The translations under genes were made by a program, and so were the position numbers. Shown here one piece after another: positions 17,833-26,151 of a stretch of 64,000 nucleotides of DNA. Source of the stretch: Planctomycetota bacterium (GTDB lineage: Bacteria; Planctomycetota; GCA-002687715; DRQF01); contig JACKGY010000005.1 of NCBI GenBank assembly GCA_020639295.1, positions 1-64,000 of the forward strand, read 5' to 3'. Numbering within the stretch: position 1 is the first letter of the stretch; every line of letters starts with the position of its first letter. The notes under the pieces are model-generated. The model was not told the DNA's origin, ran no database searches, and saw only the letters and a program-made list of their open reading frames with translations.

Positions 17833-20800
17833 ATGAACAGGTACCTGCCCGGCGTGCTCGTGCTGGCGATCGGGCTGGCGATCAGCATCGCCCTGCCCTT
17901 CTTCACCGCGACGCGGATCGACGACGATCCGACCCCGAACCGGAACCGCCGGGCACCGTCCTTTTCGATGACGGCAGCGCTCGAGAAGGTCCCCGATCCC
18001 CACGATCTGCCACGCTTCGAGAACGTCGCCGAGACCAACAGCGAGATGTCCGGCGCGGTCCTCCAGGACCGTGACGGCTTCATCTGGGTCGGGACCTATG
18101 GTGGTGGCCTGCAGCGCTACGACGGGCGCGAGCTGGCTCCTTTCCATCCGGCTCGGGGGCAGCTCTCCGGCAAGAACGTGACCGCGCTCCACGAGGACGA
18201 GAACGGGCTGATCTGGATCGGCTCCCTGGCGGGTCTCGACCGCTACGACAAGGAGACCGGGACCATCTCACCCGCTCCGGTGGCGACCGGCGGCGAGATC
18301 GGCGGGATCTGGACCATCTGCGCCCTGGACGGCGACCTCTGGTTGGGGACGAACGGGCGCGGCCTGTTGCGCTACGACCCGGCCGCGGCGACCTTGCAGA
18401 GCCATCGCCACGACGACTCCGACCCCGAGAGCCTCGTCCATGACAACCTCTATCGCGTCCTCCCGGCCCGCGACGGCGGTCTCTGGCTGGGCAGCTTCGG
18501 TGGCGGCGTCGCGCACTTCGATCCGCGCAGCGGACGTTGCGATCGCCGGATCGACACGACGAGCGGCCTGGCGAGCAACCAGATCTGGTCGCTCCACGAG
18601 GACGGCCGCGGTCGCCTCTGGATCGGCACGCAGGAGGGCCTCTACCGGCTGGGGCTCGCCGACGGGACGCTTCAGGAGTACGGCCACGACCTCGCCGACC
18701 CCGAGACCATCGGCGGCCGGGTGATCACCGGTATCCGCGAGGACGCTGACGGCGGCATCTGGCTGACCTCCTTCAACGGGCCATCCGTGCTGGGACGCCT
18801 CGATCCCGCCAGCGGCGTGGTGCAGCGCTTCGCCGAGGACTGCGGCCTCGGCCGTCGGGGCGCGCGTTGCGTGTTCGAGGACGATGCCGGCCTGTTCTGG
18901 GTCGTGACCATGGGCGGGCTGGCGAAGTACGACGAGAACAGCCTCGGCTTCCAGATCACGCAGATCGGCAGCGGGCTCCTGCCGATGTACGAGGACCTGG
19001 ACGGAGCCATGTGGCTCGGCACCATGGACGGCCTGCGCGTGATCAGGCGGCGCGGCGGCAAGCTCGACGAGGTCCGGGAGCCGCTCCTGCACCAGAGCCT
19101 GACCTCGGCCCTGAACGAGGATCGCAAGGGACGCTTCTGGGTCGCGACCTTCGGCGGCGCCCTGCAGCTCTATGATCGCGCGACCGACCGGATCGTCGGC
19201 AGCTTCCAGAACGACCCGAGCGACGCGACCAGCCTCCCGGCCTCGAACTGCATCCGCCGCATCCTTCCCGACCGTGCTGACGACGACCTCCTCTGGCTCG
19301 CCACCCAGGGCGGCGGGCTCACGGCCTTCGACTGCTCGAGCGGCAAGGCGCGCCGCTTCCAACACGACCCGGCCGATCCGGAGAGCGTCAGCAACGACAC
19401 CGCCAGCTACGGCGCGCTCCTGCAGGACGCGGACGGAAGTCTCTGGTTCGGAACGGACGACGGTCTCAACCACGTCGATCCGGGCAGCGGCAAAAGCCAC
19501 CGCTACCAGGCCGAGAGCCGGCCCGACGGCCTGAGATCGAGCGTGATCCAGGCCCTGCATCGCGACCGGCAGGGCCGTCTCTGGGTGGCCACGGCCGCCG
19601 GTCTGCACCGGCTCGACGACGCGGAGAAGGGTCGGTTCACCGTCTTCGGCGTCGCCGAGGGCCTCCCGGACGACGTGGTCCTCGGCATCCTCGAGGATCA
19701 GGATCGCCTGTGGCTGAGCACGCCCCGCGGGGTCGCCTCCTTCGATCCGGACGGCAAGCTCCCGATCGAGATCTACGGCCGCGAGGAGGGCCTGCAGGCC
19801 GACGGCTTCCTGCTGACCTCCTTCTACCGGACCCGCGACGGCGAGCTCTGGTTCGGCGGCGCGCGCGGCGCCAGCCACTTCAAGCCCCAGGCGGCGCGCG
19901 CGACCAGCTACCTGCCTCCGGTCGCCCTCACGGCGCTCCGCCAGAATGGCAAGGACCTCGCGCTCGAGCGCGACGTCTGTCAGGTGACCAAGATCGACCT
20001 CAGCTGGCCCGCGAACAGCTTCGAATTCGAGGTGGCCGCGCTCGGTTTCTCCCGGCCCGGCTCCAACCGCTACCGCTACAAGCTCGAGGGTCTGGACGAC
20101 GACTGGTACGAGTCGGATCGCGGCTTCGGGCGCTACAGCGGTCTCGACGGTGGCGAGTATCTCCTGCGCATCCGCGCGGCTGGCGCCGCGGGGATCTTCG
20201 GATCGGAGGGCGTCGACCTGAGGGTCCGGGTGGAGCCCCCCTTCTGGCGCGCGCGCTGGTTCACCACCTCGATCCTCGTCCTGATCACCTTGCTGGTGTC
20301 CGGCGCCGTGCACCACAACGGCCTGCTCCGCGCCGAGATCCGGCAGCGCCGGGAGGCCGAACAGCGTCGCGATGCGGCCGAGGCACGGCTGCGTGAGGCC
20401 ACCCGCGCCGAGGCCCTGGGCCGGCTCTCGGCCGGTGTCGCCCACGACTTCAACAACCTGCTGATGGTCGTGCTCGGCGAGATCGACCTGCTCCGCGACA
20501 AGCTGCCCCGCGCGCTGGCGCTCGAGCTCGACGAGGATTGCCGGGCGATCGAGACCGCCGCCCTCCGGGGCGCGGACCTCACCGCGCAGCTTCTCGCCTT
20601 CAGCTCGCGCCGGGCGACCTCGCCGCGCAACATCGACCTGAACTCGGTGGTCTCGGCCTCGCGCCGGTTGTTCGAACGCGTGCTGGGCGAGGACGTCAAG
20701 GTCGAATACCGGCTCGCCCGCTCCCGGCTGGTCGTCCTCGCCGATCCCGGCAAGCTGGGCCAGGTCCTGATGAACCTGGTGGTCAATGCCCGCCAGGCGA

Positions 20801-21522
20801 TGGCGGAGGGCGGCCGGCTCACGATCACGACCCGCCGCCACGAACTACCCGCCGGCGACCAGTACGCCGAGGTCTCGGTCGCCGACAGCGGCCACGGCAT
20901 TCCCGCCGAGGTCATCGATCGCATCTTCGATCCCTACTTCACCACCAAGCGCCAGGGCGAAGGCACCGGGCTCGGGCTCGCGATCGTCCGTGAGGTCATC
21001 GAACAGCACGACGGCTTCGTCGACGTGAGCAGCTCGCCGGGCGAGGGAACCGTCTTCCGCGCCTATCTGCCTCTCGTCGACGCCGAAGAGGACGAGCAGG
21101 CGCCGGTGAGGATCGAACGTCGCCGACGCGAGTCGGGCGGCCGCATCCTGCTGGTGGAGGACGACCTCCACGTGCGCCGGATGTTCGCGGCCTTCCTCGA
21201 CCGGGCCGGCTGGGAGGTGGTGAGCGCGGCCGGCGGCGGAGAGGCCCTGACCCTCTGGCAGGCCGAGCGGCGTGGCTTCCGTGCCGTGGTCACCGACATC
21301 GTCCTGCCCGAGATGGGCGGGGACGAACTCGTCGATCGCTTCCGCGCCGACGACGGCGACCTGCCGCTGATCCTGGTCTCGGGCTACGCTCCGGATCGGA
21401 TCAGGATCGATCCTCGTGGCGGCGGTCCCTGGCGTCTCCTGAGCAAGCCGCTCCGCCCCAGCCAGCTGCTCGAGGCGCTGGAGGACCTGCTGGGGACCGA
21501 GAGCAGCGATCAGGCGAGCTGA
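17833..21522 (+). CDS. Reg_prop hybrid sensor histidine kinase with receiver domain
   Basis: This 1229-residue one-protein phosphorelay has an N-terminal anchor (residues 8-25). About a dozen Reg_prop repeats then fill residues 60-690 (DGFIWVGTYGGGLQRYD; NGLIWIGSLAGLDRYD and so on), probably two propellers in the periplasm. A Y_Y_Y domain spans about 695-805 (YRYKLEGLDDDWYESD), followed by a membrane helix near 812-830 and a coiled coil. The HisKA domain has H871 (AGVAHDFNNLLM). The HATPase domain has GEGTGLGLAIVREVIEQHDG. The C-terminal receiver has D1155 (AVVTDIVLPEMGG). No separate output protein is adjacent. Relatives sense polysaccharide-derived ligands in Bacteroidetes, but the ligand here is unknown. 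Confidence 0.93.
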   Translation: MNRYLPGVLVLAIGLAISIALPFFTATRIDDDPTPNRNRRAPSFSMTAALEKVPDPHDLPRFENVAETNSEMSGAVLQDRDGFIWVGTYGGGLQRYDGRELAPFHPARGQLSGKNVTALHEDENGLIWIGSLAGLDRYDKETGTISPAPVATGGEIGGIWTICALDGDLWLGTNGRGLLRYDPAAATLQSHRHDDSDPESLVHDNLYRVLPARDGGLWLGSFGGGVAHFDPRSGRCDRRIDTTSGLASNQIWSLHEDGRGRLWIGTQEGLYRLGLADGTLQEYGHDLADPETIGGRVITGIREDADGGIWLTSFNGPSVLGRLDPASGVVQRFAEDCGLGRRGARCVFEDDAGLFWVVTMGGLAKYDENSLGFQITQIGSGLLPMYEDLDGAMWLGTMDGLRVIRRRGGKLDEVREPLLHQSLTSALNEDRKGRFWVATFGGALQLYDRATDRIVGSFQNDPSDATSLPASNCIRRILPDRADDDLLWLATQGGGLTAFDCSSGKARRFQHDPADPESVSNDTASYGALLQDADGSLWFGTDDGLNHVDPGSGKSHRYQAESRPDGLRSSVIQALHRDRQGRLWVATAAGLHRLDDAEKGRFTVFGVAEGLPDDVVLGILEDQDRLWLSTPRGVASFDPDGKLPIEIYGREEGLQADGFLLTSFYRTRDGELWFGGARGASHFKPQAARATSYLPPVALTALRQNGKDLALERDVCQVTKIDLSWPANSFEFEVAALGFSRPGSNRYRYKLEGLDDDWYESDRGFGRYSGLDGGEYLLRIRAAGAAGIFGSEGVDLRVRVEPPFWRARWFTTSILVLITLLVSGAVHHNGLLRAEIRQRREAEQRRDAAEARLREATRAEALGRLSAGVAHDFNNLLMVVLGEIDLLRDKLPRALALELDEDCRAIETAALRGADLTAQLLAFSSRRATSPRNIDLNSVVSASRRLFERVLGEDVKVEYRLARSRLVVLADPGKLGQVLMNLVVNARQAMAEGGRLTITTRRHELPAGDQYAEVSVADSGHGIPAEVIDRIFDPYFTTKRQGEGTGLGLAIVREVIEQHDGFVDVSSSPGEGTVFRAYLPLVDAEEDEQAPVRIERRRRESGGRILLVEDDLHVRRMFAAFLDRAGWEVVSAAGGGEALTLWQAERRGFRAVVTDIVLPEMGGDELVDRFRADDGDLPLILVSGYAPDRIRIDPRGGGPWRLLSKPLRPSQLLEALEDLLGTESSDQAS

Positions 21523-21666
21523 CCCGGTCGCCGACGACCGAACCGATCGGGGTCCGCGCGATCCGCGGCCGCGAAGGTCGCCGGCCTCGTCCGGGGTCCT
21601 GGCGAACGGCGCGGCTCAGTCGTTCAGTTCGACTCCGCTCACGGCGGAGAAACACTCGCAGAGCAT

Positions 21667-21873
21667 TCAGGCGTTCGGCGCCGGGAGTTTCTCCGGCGCC
21701 ATCATGCGGGTGCCGATGCGTAGGCCGATCAAGGCGACGGCCGCGACCAGGGCGGTGACGATGGCCGCCTTCTTCCAGGTGGCGGAGAGCCCGAAGAAGC
21801 GTGGCCCCAGGAGGGCGGTCGCCAGGCCGAGCGCGAAGCACAGGCGGACGACGATGGTGATGGGTCCCAACAT
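21667..21873 (-). CDS. Small two-helix membrane protein
   Basis: This 68-residue protein is almost entirely hydrophobic. Helix one spans about residues 3-24, and helix two about 34-53, after the polar turn SATWKK. The tail TRMMAPEKLPAPNA is short and charged. The composition is typical of real small membrane proteins, but there is no recognisable family and no strong ribosome-binding site. It stands alone between the hybrid kinase (opposite strand, converging) and the cytochrome gene. I consider it probable but unproven. Confidence 0.45.
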   Translation of the reverse strand: MLGPITIVVRLCFALGLATALLGPRFFGLSATWKKAAIVTALVAAVALIGLRIGTRMMAPEKLPAPNA

Positions 21874-21983
21874 GACCTGATTCTGGACTCCGAAACCGCC
21901 GCGGCCAACTCCAGGCCGACGAAAACGAGACCCGGCCGAACCCCGCGGGGATCGGCCGGGTCGGTCACGGACGCGGTCCGGGT

Positions 21984-23597
21984 TCAGGGCAGGGCCGGAA
22001 CCGGTTGCCCACAGGTCCAGGGCAGGTCGGGCCAGAAGCGGACGCGCCGGCCCTTCTCGTCGACGATCAGCTCCTTGGTCCCCTCCGGCAGGATCTGCAG
22101 GGACTTCAGGAACTCGATCAGCTCGTTCTTCTGGCCGGTGCTGAGCGCCGCCCAGTTGGCCATCACGCCGCTGGCCTCGCCGGCATGGGCCTCGATCGCC
22201 TGGCGCAGGGTGCTGAACTTGCCGTGATGGAAGTGCGGCATCTGGTTGGCGACGCCCCAGAGACGGCTGGAGAGGAAGCGCGCGTTGCCGGCGAAGAAGG
22301 CCGTGCTGCCCGCCGGAGCGTGCATGTCGAGGCTCTCGCGGTTGGGGTCGTTCGGACCGCTGGTGATGTCGTGGAGCTTGAAGTCGCTGAACACCGGCAC
22401 GATCACCTTGCCCCGCTTCTCCTCGAGCCGCGGCTGCGGCAGACGATTGCTGTTCAGGTTGATGGTCAGGCTGCCCCAGGTGCTCTCGTAGCTGTCGCCG
22501 ACGCTCAGGTTGCCGGCCGGGTTGTAGGGATTGGGCTCGCTGTAGATCCAGCCCTGGTTGTCGAGCGGCAGCGAGGGGACGTGGCAGCCCGAGCAGCCGA
22601 TCGAGACGAAGTGATTCTGCCCCTGGGCGACCGCCCAGCGCAGGGACGGGTTGCTCGGGATGACGCGACCGGGCACCTCGAGGGTCGCCTGGAAGGCGGT
22701 CACGGCGGTCACGTCGGCGATGCCGAGTTCGTCGATGACCCCGTCGCCGTCCGGATCCATGCCGGCGCCGAAGCGCTCGACGGTCTGGATGCCGTGGTGG
22801 TGGTTCATCGCGTTGTTGGTGAACTGGCGCAGCGAGATGACCGCGCCGGCCTGATGGAAGGGACGGATGATCAGGTTCGGCGGGTCGGTGGGCCCGGAGC
22901 TGGCGATGCTCGGCGCCGGCAGGCCCTCGACCAGCGAGACGTCCCAGTTGCCGGCCGCGTCGCGGGTGAGCTGCCCGAAGCTGATGCCCTTGGAGACGAG
23001 CGCGACCGAGGCGCCCGGGGCGAGCCCGTCACGGAGGGTCTGGAGATCCGCGGTGATCTGGCGCGCCAGCATCTCGACGTAACCGGAACCGAACATGCCC
23101 ACGGTCTGGCGGGAGTTGCCGATCGTGTCCAGGGTCTCGGGAGCACCGACCTCGTTCATGGTGCCCCGCATCGACAGGCTGTCGTTGCCGTCGAAGGTGG
23201 CGAAGTCGAAGCGCTGGCCGAGCACGACGACGTTCGTGGCGAAGTCGCCGGAGCCGCCCGGACGGGGGCCGTTGTGGCAGCCGGCGCAGGAATTGGAGTC
23301 CATCGCCGAGACGCGGTTCATGTTGCGGGGAAAGACGAGCGGCGCATTGGGGTCGCTGATCGGAGCGCCGGTGCCCTTGGTGAGCGGCCGGCCCTGGCCA
23401 TCCTCGATGGTCCAGTTGGCCGAGAAGATCTTCGCGCCGCGCTCGATCAGGTCGCGCAGGCTCATGGAGAACTCGGCGCCGGCCGGCAGGGCGTTGGGAA
23501 GGGCTCGCTCGGAGCCGATGCCCTGCGCCCGGAGCTGGACGGAGGACAGGATCAGGACCGCCAGAACGGCGGCGCAGACGGGAATGCGACGGATCAT
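21984..23597 (-). CDS. Dihaem cytochrome c, peroxidase/thiol-oxidoreductase type
   Basis: This 537-residue exported protein has a signal peptide at residues 1-24 (ending in LRAQ). I chose ATG 23597 because the in-frame upstream extension is arginine-rich and featureless. Two haem sites are visible: CAGCH (104-108) and CSGCH near residue 345, in QNHFVSIGCSGCHVPSLPL. This two-domain layout with a long insert matches the di-haem oxidoreductase / MauG-CcpA superfamily (COG3488/COG1858). These enzymes act in the periplasm on peroxide or protein substrates. The HHHGIQTVERFG stretch resembles the family's central region. The gene is divergent from the HEPN pair across 519 bp and appears monocistronic. 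Confidence 0.85.
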   Translation of the reverse strand: MIRRIPVCAAVLAVLILSSVQLRAQGIGSERALPNALPAGAEFSMSLRDLIERGAKIFSANWTIEDGQGRPLTKGTGAPISDPNAPLVFPRNMNRVSAMDSNSCAGCHNGPRPGGSGDFATNVVVLGQRFDFATFDGNDSLSMRGTMNEVGAPETLDTIGNSRQTVGMFGSGYVEMLARQITADLQTLRDGLAPGASVALVSKGISFGQLTRDAAGNWDVSLVEGLPAPSIASSGPTDPPNLIIRPFHQAGAVISLRQFTNNAMNHHHGIQTVERFGAGMDPDGDGVIDELGIADVTAVTAFQATLEVPGRVIPSNPSLRWAVAQGQNHFVSIGCSGCHVPSLPLDNQGWIYSEPNPYNPAGNLSVGDSYESTWGSLTINLNSNRLPQPRLEEKRGKVIVPVFSDFKLHDITSGPNDPNRESLDMHAPAGSTAFFAGNARFLSSRLWGVANQMPHFHHGKFSTLRQAIEAHAGEASGVMANWAALSTGQKNELIEFLKSLQILPEGTKELIVDEKGRRVRFWPDLPWTCGQPVPALP

Positions 23598-24116
23598 GGG
23601 GCGATGTTCCGCTAGTTGATTGTGGTGACTTGGCAACGCTCGCTCCGGAGGTCGCCGGCGCGAGGGCCCCATGAAAGCAAGCGCGGTCCCTCGATACACG
23701 CGCATTCCGGATTCGCTCGGCGCCGCCGCGCGCGCCTGCGGCAAGACCGGCAGAACATGCAGGCCGACCCGGTCCGCTCGCGGTCCGGCCAGGGGATTCC
23801 AAGCGATGATCGGCACAGGGCATGCGTTCGTGGGGTCGAACGCGCCGAGCCCGAAGCGGCGCCCTCCATCCGGGCCGTCGCGGGCCTCCGGACGAATCGT
23901 CGCAGCCTCGTCGACACCCGGCCGGAAGACCGACCGCGAGGGGCAGCGCCCGGCTCGAGGAGCGATCCGGTCGATCGATTCGCCGTCTTCGCTCATGGCC
24001 GCGTCGAGCGCTGCGGGGTAGCCTTGCCCGCCACCCGCCGCCGCGATCGACGGGGGCGGACCGGCGCGCCCTGCATGACGCCGGGTATTCTCTCAAGTAG
24101 GAGTCCGGGTCGGTCG
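23598..24116. other. 519-bp divergent intergenic region
   Basis: This region holds the promoters of the dihaem cytochrome (minus) and of the HEPN/nucleotidyltransferase pair (plus). An in-frame upstream extension of the HEPN gene and overlapping frames on the minus strand have no recognisable domain and high arginine/proline content. I see no tandem repeat, RNA gene or strong terminator. Confidence 0.4.
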
Positions 24117-24536
24117 ATGAGCCGAGAAGAAGACGAACGAGGCGCCCGGGCGCTGCGCATGCGGGCGCAAGCCAACTTCCAGGCGGCTCGGCGCCTGATG
24201 GCGCAGACGGACAGGGACTTCACGATGCCGGCCGCCAGCAGACTCTACTATGCCCTCCTCGAAGGCATGAACGCCGAGTTCGCCTCCCGCGGCCTGACGA
24301 TCCCGCTCGACCCGCGCCCGGGTCGGCGCTATTCGGGACACGCCGACACCAAGAATCGGGCCCACGAGATCAGCGCCGACTCGAGGGAGACGACCGACCT
24401 GAGGGATCTGTTCCAGACCCTGAAGGACCGCCGGGTCTGGGCCGACTACGGCAGGACCACGCTGCCGATGCCGCTGCCCCGAAGCCTGTTCGACCGGACC
24501 GAGGCCTACCTTCGTTCCTGGGGAGTCGAGCCATGA
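24117..24536 (+). CDS. HEPN-domain protein (putative toxin-type partner)
   Basis: This is a 139-residue, all-alpha protein. The core ANFQAARRLMAQ, then MPAASRLYYALLEGMNAEF, matches the HEPN pattern (small-residue helix, then A-x-x-R-x-YYA). A candidate Rx4H motif (RRYSGH, around residues 71-76) is followed by a second basic helix (TKNRAHEI). HEPN proteins of this size are ribonuclease-like toxins or, as MNT partners, substrates of AMPylation. The ATG at 24117 follows AGGAG (24099-24103), some 13 bases away. The stop overlaps the next start by four bases (ATGA), the usual sign of a two-gene module. Confidence 0.75.
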   Translation: MSREEDERGARALRMRAQANFQAARRLMAQTDRDFTMPAASRLYYALLEGMNAEFASRGLTIPLDPRPGRRYSGHADTKNRAHEISADSRETTDLRDLFQTLKDRRVWADYGRTTLPMPLPRSLFDRTEAYLRSWGVEP

Positions 24537-24934
24537 GCCATCGCGAACGAGCGCTCGCCCGGGCCGTCCTGGATGCGCTGACCCGGAAACGGATCGAGGT
24601 CGCCGTGGCGATCCTCCCGGGACTCGGTCACGACGAGGAGACCGACGACCTCTGCCTCCTGGCCGTCGTCGCCGATGACCGCGCGATCGAAGCACTCGAA
24701 AGCCGTCTCATCGACCTGATGAACGAGGTCGAACGCGACCTCGGCCAGACCATCGACTACACCATCCAGTTCGAACTCGAGGCCCAGGCCGGCGACCACC
24801 AGGAGCGGGCGCTCGGCAACTACCGGCCGGACCGGAAGGCCGCAGCCGAGGTCGAAGTCCGAGGACGGCAGGTCGAGGACGAGGACCAGCAGGCCGACGA
24901 GATGTGCCTGCGGCCCTCGCGCTGGAACTTCTGA
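24533..24934 (+). CDS. Divergent minimal-nucleotidyltransferase-like partner of the HEPN protein
   Basis: This 133-residue protein has an N-terminal half (VAVAILPGLGHDEETDDLCL, then LAVVADD) laid out like a minimal nucleotidyltransferase: beta strand, GS-type turn, acidic pair, beta strand. The canonical GSx10DxD motif is shortened to G-L-G-H-D-E-E-T-D-D-L, so catalysis is doubtful. A helix (IEALESRLIDLMNEVERDLG) and a strand (IDYTIQFELEA) follow. The C-terminal 40 residues are highly charged and probably disordered. It is coupled to the HEPN gene by an ATGA overlap. I infer an antitoxin-like role from the context, not from conserved catalytic residues. Confidence 0.6.
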   Translation: MSHRERALARAVLDALTRKRIEVAVAILPGLGHDEETDDLCLLAVVADDRAIEALESRLIDLMNEVERDLGQTIDYTIQFELEAQAGDHQERALGNYRPDRKAAAEVEVRGRQVEDEDQQADEMCLRPSRWNF

Positions 24935-25082
24935 GTCACCACGGCGGCCATGCGACCGGTCGCCTCGCTCGGGACCAGGGTGCAGGCCGCCGCGTCTCGA
25001 CCTGATCAGCTCAGGCCACCGTCACGCGCAGCACGGCCGATCCCGCCCACCACCATCGCCGCTCACAGGTCTTCGAACGACC

Positions 25083-25114
25083 GGACCGGCGGAGATCCCC
25101 TCGTCCGCCGGTCC
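25083..25114. terminator. Perfect 11-bp hairpin between convergent genes
   Basis: GGACCGGCGGA (25083-25093) pairs perfectly with TCCGCCGGTCC (25104-25114) across ten bases. It lies between the convergent ends of the nucleotidyltransferase-like gene (24934) and the EF-hand gene (25169). No U-run follows on either strand. A bidirectional terminator is the simplest reading. Confidence 0.5.
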
Positions 25115-25168
25115 GATCATCGACCTCATCGTCGGCTGCGGCGCCACCGGGACGCCGCGGACGGAGGC

Positions 25169-26026
25169 TCAGATCCGCTGCCCGCCGCAGGGGCCGAGTC
25201 CGAGACAACCCTGGCCGGGCTGGCGCGAACGAACGCGGTCAGCGCCGCCGGGCGTCACCGGAGTCGCGTCGCCGCCCTGGAGGAGACGACGCCTGAGGAA
25301 CGGCCGCTTCGGCTCGGCCGGCACGGTGGCCGGCTTCTCGACCGGCTCCGCCGCCGGAGCGTCGACCGGAGCCTTTGCCGGCCGGCGCAGGCGCGGAGCC
25401 TCCGGACCTGGTTGCCGGGGGTCGATCTGGCGTCCGAATCCCGGGCGCAGGACCCGCTGCTGAGGGCGGACCGCGGCCCCCGGCTCCTGTCCTTGCCCCT
25501 GCCCCGGCCCCGCCCGGCGACCCGCTCCCGGAACCTGACGCTGACGTTGCGGGCGAAGGTCGGTCCCCTTCTCCCGCCCCGGTCGCGGCTGGCCCATTAT
25601 CCCCGGGCCCTGGCCCCGACCGGAACCATCACGGAGACGACGCAGGCAGCCGACCGCGGCCCGTCGTTCGATCGGGCCGAGGCGGCCATCGTCGTTGCGA
25701 TCGAAGGCATCGATCAGGGCGCAGCGGAGGCATGACCGATTGGCGGCCCGCCGCGGACGGTCGCCCTGGTCCTGGCGCGGCCTGATTCCGGGGCGCTCCG
25801 CGCGCCGGGCCGCGCGCCGCTCCTCACGGAGCTTCGGCAGCTCGGCGCGGAGGGTCTGGCGCATGACCTCGTGCTCCGCCTGGTCGAGGTTGCCGTCGCC
25901 GTTCCGGTCGAAGCGCTCGAGCAGACGCGCGCGCCGAGGTGTCGAGTCGTCGTCCTGGGCGGCGGCGGCCAGCGCGAAGCCGAGACCGAAGCCCAGGGCG
26001 AGTGTCAGGGTGATCAGCTTTCTCAT
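25169..26026 (-). CDS. Secreted EF-hand protein with basic Pro/Arg/Gln-rich tail
   Basis: This 285-residue protein is started at ATG 26026 because GAGGA precedes it and a signal peptide follows (residues 1-23, ending in AAAQ). Two EF-hand loops are present: DRNGDGNLDQAE near residue 40 and DRNDDGRLGPIE near residue 109, with the first loop canonical. From about residue 135 onward it is low-complexity, rich in arginine, proline, glycine and glutamine, and probably disordered. EF-hand secreted proteins of this form are frequent in planctomycetes and are thought to bind calcium in the envelope. The C-terminal frame is compositionally biased, so its exact end is less certain. Confidence 0.72.
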   Translation of the reverse strand: MRKLITLTLALGFGLGFALAAAAQDDDSTPRRARLLERFDRNGDGNLDQAEHEVMRQTLRAELPKLREERRAARRAERPGIRPRQDQGDRPRRAANRSCLRCALIDAFDRNDDGRLGPIERRAAVGCLRRLRDGSGRGQGPGIMGQPRPGREKGTDLRPQRQRQVPGAGRRAGPGQGQGQEPGAAVRPQQRVLRPGFGRQIDPRQPGPEAPRLRRPAKAPVDAPAAEPVEKPATVPAEPKRPFLRRRLLQGGDATPVTPGGADRVRSRQPGQGCLGLGPCGGQRI

Positions 26027-26047
26027 GTGTCGTTCCTCGCAAGGCCG

Positions 26048-26071
26048 CGAGGTCGGGAATGAACGACCTCG
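26048..26071 (-). terminator. Hairpin between beta-helix gene and EF-hand gene
   Basis: CGAGGTCG (26048-26055) pairs with CGACCTCG (26064-26071) across eight bases. It lies 80 bases after the stop of the beta-helix protein and about 20 bases before the EF-hand start. It could terminate the former or sit in the leader of the latter. Confidence 0.35.
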
Positions 26072-26151
26072 GGACGATCTGATCAACAACGCCGATCGCC
26101 GCCGGTTCCGCCACGAGGACGATCATCGAGCGGACGCTCTGTCGCAGGTCA

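Noticed and set aside
18268..20841. Long minus-strand open frame opposite the hybrid kinase
   Set aside because: Antisense to a protein with complete kinase domains; the product has no recognisable fold.
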